Source of the DNA: Fimbriimonas sp.
GTDB lineage: Bacteria; Armatimonadota; Fimbriimonadia; Fimbriimonadales; Fimbriimonadaceae
DNA: 64,000 nucleotides
Assembly: GCA_031292555.1 (NCBI GenBank)
Contig: JARLGV010000130.1
Coordinates: 1 to 64,000 of the forward strand
Direction: 5' to 3'
Translations under genes and position numbers: made by a program
Notes under the pieces: generated by a model
Databases searched by the model: none
Seen by the model: only the letters and a program-made list of their open reading frames with translations
What the model was told of the DNA's origin: nothing
Shown: positions 61,686 to 64,000 of the stretch, in pieces
How positions within the stretch are numbered: position 1 is the stretch's first letter
Layout: each line of letters begins with the position of its first letter

Positions 61686-62414
61686 TCATCGGACATGATC
61701 GTCGAGCCAGTCTACGGCATCGCGGGCAACTTTGGCGGCCCTGGTTCCCAACAACGGTCCGACGTGGCTCATACGATCGTATACAAGCAGGTCCGCCCGA
61801 TAGGCTTGAGCAACCTGTCGGCTGACCGAGGCCGGTATGTCTTGATCGAGCTCTCCTGCCATGATCAGCACCGGACACTGAGGTGGAGAAACTTCGATTC
61901 CGTCCGCAATCTCGCGAAGCACCGCTCCCGATTCGTCTCTCCAGCGTTCGAACGCGAGCCGAACCGTTGACTCGTCGCTGTCGGGCATCGCCTCTCTCGT
62001 CTCCTCGATAGTTCCTTGTGACCACCGCACGACGTCCGGATAGTCTCCCTTGCTGTTCCATCCGAACCCTGAAGGTGGCACTCCATTTACTAGAATCAGT
62101 GCCGAAGGTTTTAGGGCTTCGGAGACGCTTAGCGCGAGCAGTCCACCCATGCTTGCCCCTACGATCGCCAGCCGGAAGGCAGGTTGGGTGCTGGCCAATG
62201 CGAGTATCTGGCGCCGATACTCTTTAAATCTCGTGGCCGCGATGCCTTCGGCCGCAGGCTGGAGGCTTGGGCTCAAGACGGTCCACCCACGTTCTTCGAA
62301 GACCGGCAGCCATGCGTTCCACTCCCAACCTCCGCCTCCTGCTCCGTGCAGCAGGAGCGCGATTCTATGCTCTTCTGCGGTTGGGAATAGTTGCTCCATA
62401 CGCAGCCCAAGCAT
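61686..62414 (-). CDS. Alpha/beta hydrolase
   Basis: About 242 residues. LLLHGAGGGGWEWNAW is the oxyanion-hole strand, VGASMGGLL contains the nucleophile Ser in G-X-S-X-G form, VLIMAGELDQDIP the acidic residue and SHVGP the His. The Ser-His-Asp triad is therefore complete. ATG 62414 is chosen, ATG 62399 being another option; a longer frame to 62507 lacks similarity. Ester or amide substrate unknown. Confidence 0.8.
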   Translation of the reverse strand: MLGLRMEQLFPTAEEHRIALLLHGAGGGGWEWNAWLPVFEERGWTVLSPSLQPAAEGIAATRFKEYRRQILALASTQPAFRLAIVGASMGGLLALSVSEALKPSALILVNGVPPSGFGWNSKGDYPDVVRWSQGTIEETREAMPDSDESTVRLAFERWRDESGAVLREIADGIEVSPPQCPVLIMAGELDQDIPASVSRQVAQAYRADLLVYDRMSHVGPLLGTRAAKVARDAVDWLDDHVR

Positions 62415-62645
62415 CCCTGGGAATGAGGGCCGAATACAAGCCCGGGCCGGGTGGCCGATGTCATTTCCGACGGCCCTGAGGGCATAGACATTGCATAGTA
62501 CGCGCATTCGACAACAAATGGACTAGGCAGAATTAGACCATTTTTCCACAAAATTGCCGACCATCCCGATCATACGAACGTAAGTCCAAGCTCCTATATT
62601 TGTCGTTCGACGTTTTGGTCGTTTCGCATTTCGGACTCATTTGCC

Positions 62646-64000
62646 ATGGACTTCTTCACACGCCCTCCACGTGTCGTCCTTCGTGATCACCGGTCGGTTC
62701 TATTCCGGACGATCCTAGTCGTCTCCTTGCTCGCCCTTGCCCTTTTGGGACGCGCTCAGTTGGCGAATTCGCCCTGGCCAAAGGTATTCGGTAACTCGAG
62801 TAACACCGGCTTGGGCCCGGGAACGCACACGGATGGCACCGTCAAGTGGAGTTACAGTGATTCCTCGTCGGTCGCCCTGAATGGCATTCGATTCCCTGCG
62901 GTCATCGGGTCCGATGGCACGATCTACATGGTTGCGGGAGACGTCTCGGGCCAGTATCCGACCGTCGTGTACTCGCTCAATAGGGCAAACGGCTCCCTCA
63001 ATTGGTCTTGCCCAATCTCCGATCATGTAAACACCGCGCCTGCCGTTTCACAAGACGGAACCGTCTATTTCGGCTGCTCTGAAGGCACATTCTACGCAGT
63101 CAGGCAGGGCTCTGTGAGCTGGGTCTACCCCGCCACAAACGCAATCGAGAGTTCGCCCGCGGTAGGAACCGACGGAACGATTTACTTTGGGTGCGACGAT
63201 ACGTTCGTGTACGCCCTCAATCCGAACGGGACATTGAAATGGAAGTACACGCAGGCCGGGAACAAGATTCAGACTCCTCCCGCAATCTCTCCCGACGGAA
63301 CCACTATCTATGTTGGAAACAACTTCTCGCTTCTTGGCTTGGATACTGCGACCGGAGGGGCGGTGTTCAATTTTACGACGATGGGCAATATCGGAGCGGC
63401 TCCGGTTATTGCCCCAGATGGGACCATCTACCTCTCTTCGTACGACGGACTCCTCTACGCCTTGGCGCCAGGAAGCCATCAGCTGGAGTGGACTTTCTGG
63501 GCGGGGGACGCAATACTGGCTTCTCCTGCAATCGGACCAAACGGGACTATTTATCTTCCCTCGTCCGACTACAACCTCTATGCCCTGACACCGTCCGGTG
63601 CACTCAAGTGGAGTTATGAAGCTACGGGGCCCCTTACATCTTCTCCGGCAGTGGGCGCCGACGGGACCGTCTATTTCATTGCAGGATTCTCACTTTTCGA
63701 TTCGAGCGTCAGCGGCTTGTTCACTGCGCTCGATGGCAAGACCGGCGAAGTGAGCTGGATGTTCCAGGTCACGAACGGCGGCTACAACATATACGGCACC
63801 GCGATCTGCCCAGCGATTGGGGCGGACGGAACGGTCTACGAGGGATTTGGGGACGGGGTCCTAAGAGCATTCAGGAGCACGCTGGTCACCTCAATTTCGC
63901 TGAGCCCGACGACCGTGTTAGGTGGCCAGGTCGCGACGGGAACAGTGAATATCAACTACCCGGCGCCGGTTGGCGGCATGGCGGTCAGCCTTCTCAGCGA
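62646..64000 (+). CDS. PQQ-like beta-propeller protein, secreted (runs off the end)
   Basis: At least 451 residues, with no stop before the window ends. An N-terminal signal anchor (ILVVSLLALALLG) precedes seven or so repeated blades, each with DGT(I/V)Y followed by Y-AL-G-LKW as in PQQ/BamB-type propellers (for example AVGTDGTIYFGC, AIGPNGTIYLPS). From about 63880 the sequence SISLSPTTVLGGQVATGTV begins an Ig-like domain that is common after such propellers in Armatimonadota. Repeats of about 40 codons are visible at DNA level. The gap 62508-62645 holds only its promoter region, with TATATT near 62596. Confidence 0.85.
   Translation, partial: MDFFTRPPRVVLRDHRSVLFRTILVVSLLALALLGRAQLANSPWPKVFGNSSNTGLGPGTHTDGTVKWSYSDSSSVALNGIRFPAVIGSDGTIYMVAGDVSGQYPTVVYSLNRANGSLNWSCPISDHVNTAPAVSQDGTVYFGCSEGTFYAVRQGSVSWVYPATNAIESSPAVGTDGTIYFGCDDTFVYALNPNGTLKWKYTQAGNKIQTPPAISPDGTTIYVGNNFSLLGLDTATGGAVFNFTTMGNIGAAPVIAPDGTIYLSSYDGLLYALAPGSHQLEWTFWAGDAILASPAIGPNGTIYLPSSDYNLYALTPSGALKWSYEATGPLTSSPAVGADGTVYFIAGFSLFDSSVSGLFTALDGKTGEVSWMFQVTNGGYNIYGTAICPAIGADGTVYEGFGDGVLRAFRSTLVTSISLSPTTVLGGQVATGTVNINYPAPVGGMAVSLLS

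Noticed and set aside
1-64000. CRISPR arrays, tRNA, rRNA, insertion sequences, prophage genes
   Set aside because: Searched by eye on both strands; no spaced repeats, cloverleaf, rRNA core motifs, transposase or integrase motifs seen. Divergent tRNAs could be missed without a tool.

Overview
The window most likely comes from a bacterium of the phylum Armatimonadota (class Fimbriimonadia or a close relative). The best marker is the pseudopilin at 33729, whose start ([20 protein letters not shown] followed by [13 protein letters not shown]) is the form typical of the many DUF1559-type pilins in that phylum. Other pointers are the large number of Gfo/Idh/MocA oxidoreductases with twin-arginine signals, LamG and beta-helix carbohydrate proteins, a PQQ-like propeller ending in the Ig-like module common in this group, and the high GC content (about 60 percent by eye). 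I saw no rRNA, tRNA, CRISPR array, insertion sequence or prophage. It looks like ordinary chromosome with some decaying loci.

Layout. 1-23 kb is a carbohydrate region: two divergent Tat-exported oxidoreductases, a tightly packed run of LamG/beta-helix protein, GH5-like protein, GH9 cellulase-like enzyme and a small membrane protein, then a headless pilin-like protein, a TlpA-type thioredoxin, a LamG protein, a BNR-like lipoprotein, a PadR regulator directly followed by a clan GH-A glycosidase, a DUF5009 membrane acyltransferase, an aldo/keto reductase, a class V aminotransferase-fold enzyme and a PafA-like phosphatase. 23-27 kb, all on the minus strand, holds a short TagI-like glycosylase, a small outer-membrane beta-barrel, and an ATP-grasp / methyltransferase / GT4 trio. 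27-34.5 kb is regulatory: a TPR-PAS histidine kinase, a conserved hypothetical, a large BTAD/NB-ARC/TPR (SARP or AfsR-like) activator, and the pseudopilin gene with a direct-repeat operator of SARP geometry. 34.7-37 kb is decaying DNA: a fused adaptor/TolC fossil and a gene broken at a G8 tract. 37-40.6 kb is an L-arabinose importer operon (araFGH).

40.7-50.6 kb carries a Bax-inhibitor-1 protein, an ECF sigma factor overlapping a zinc-finger anti-sigma candidate, a methyltransferase, a PAS hybrid histidine kinase with a receiver, a saccharopine-dehydrogenase-like protein, a glutaminase-A-like protein, an orphan DUF433 protein and a GH172 (DUF2961) enzyme. 50.7-64 kb carries a tricorn-type protease, the overlapping run moaC-mogA-tatD, a tail-rich membrane protein, a DUF5107/TPR protein, thrC, a DgcN/DgcA-like pair, msrA, an alpha/beta hydrolase and the start of a PQQ-like propeller protein that runs off the end.

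Across the window at least twelve genes have a TANNNT -10 box ending only 5-9 bases before the start codon, which implies leaderless mRNAs. Other genes, mostly inside operons, have clear Shine-Dalgarno sequences. The arabinose importer and the signal-less GH172 enzyme suggest arabinoside use, and the exported GH5/GH9/GH-A/LamG proteins suggest degradation of plant-type polysaccharide. These links come from family and neighbourhood only.
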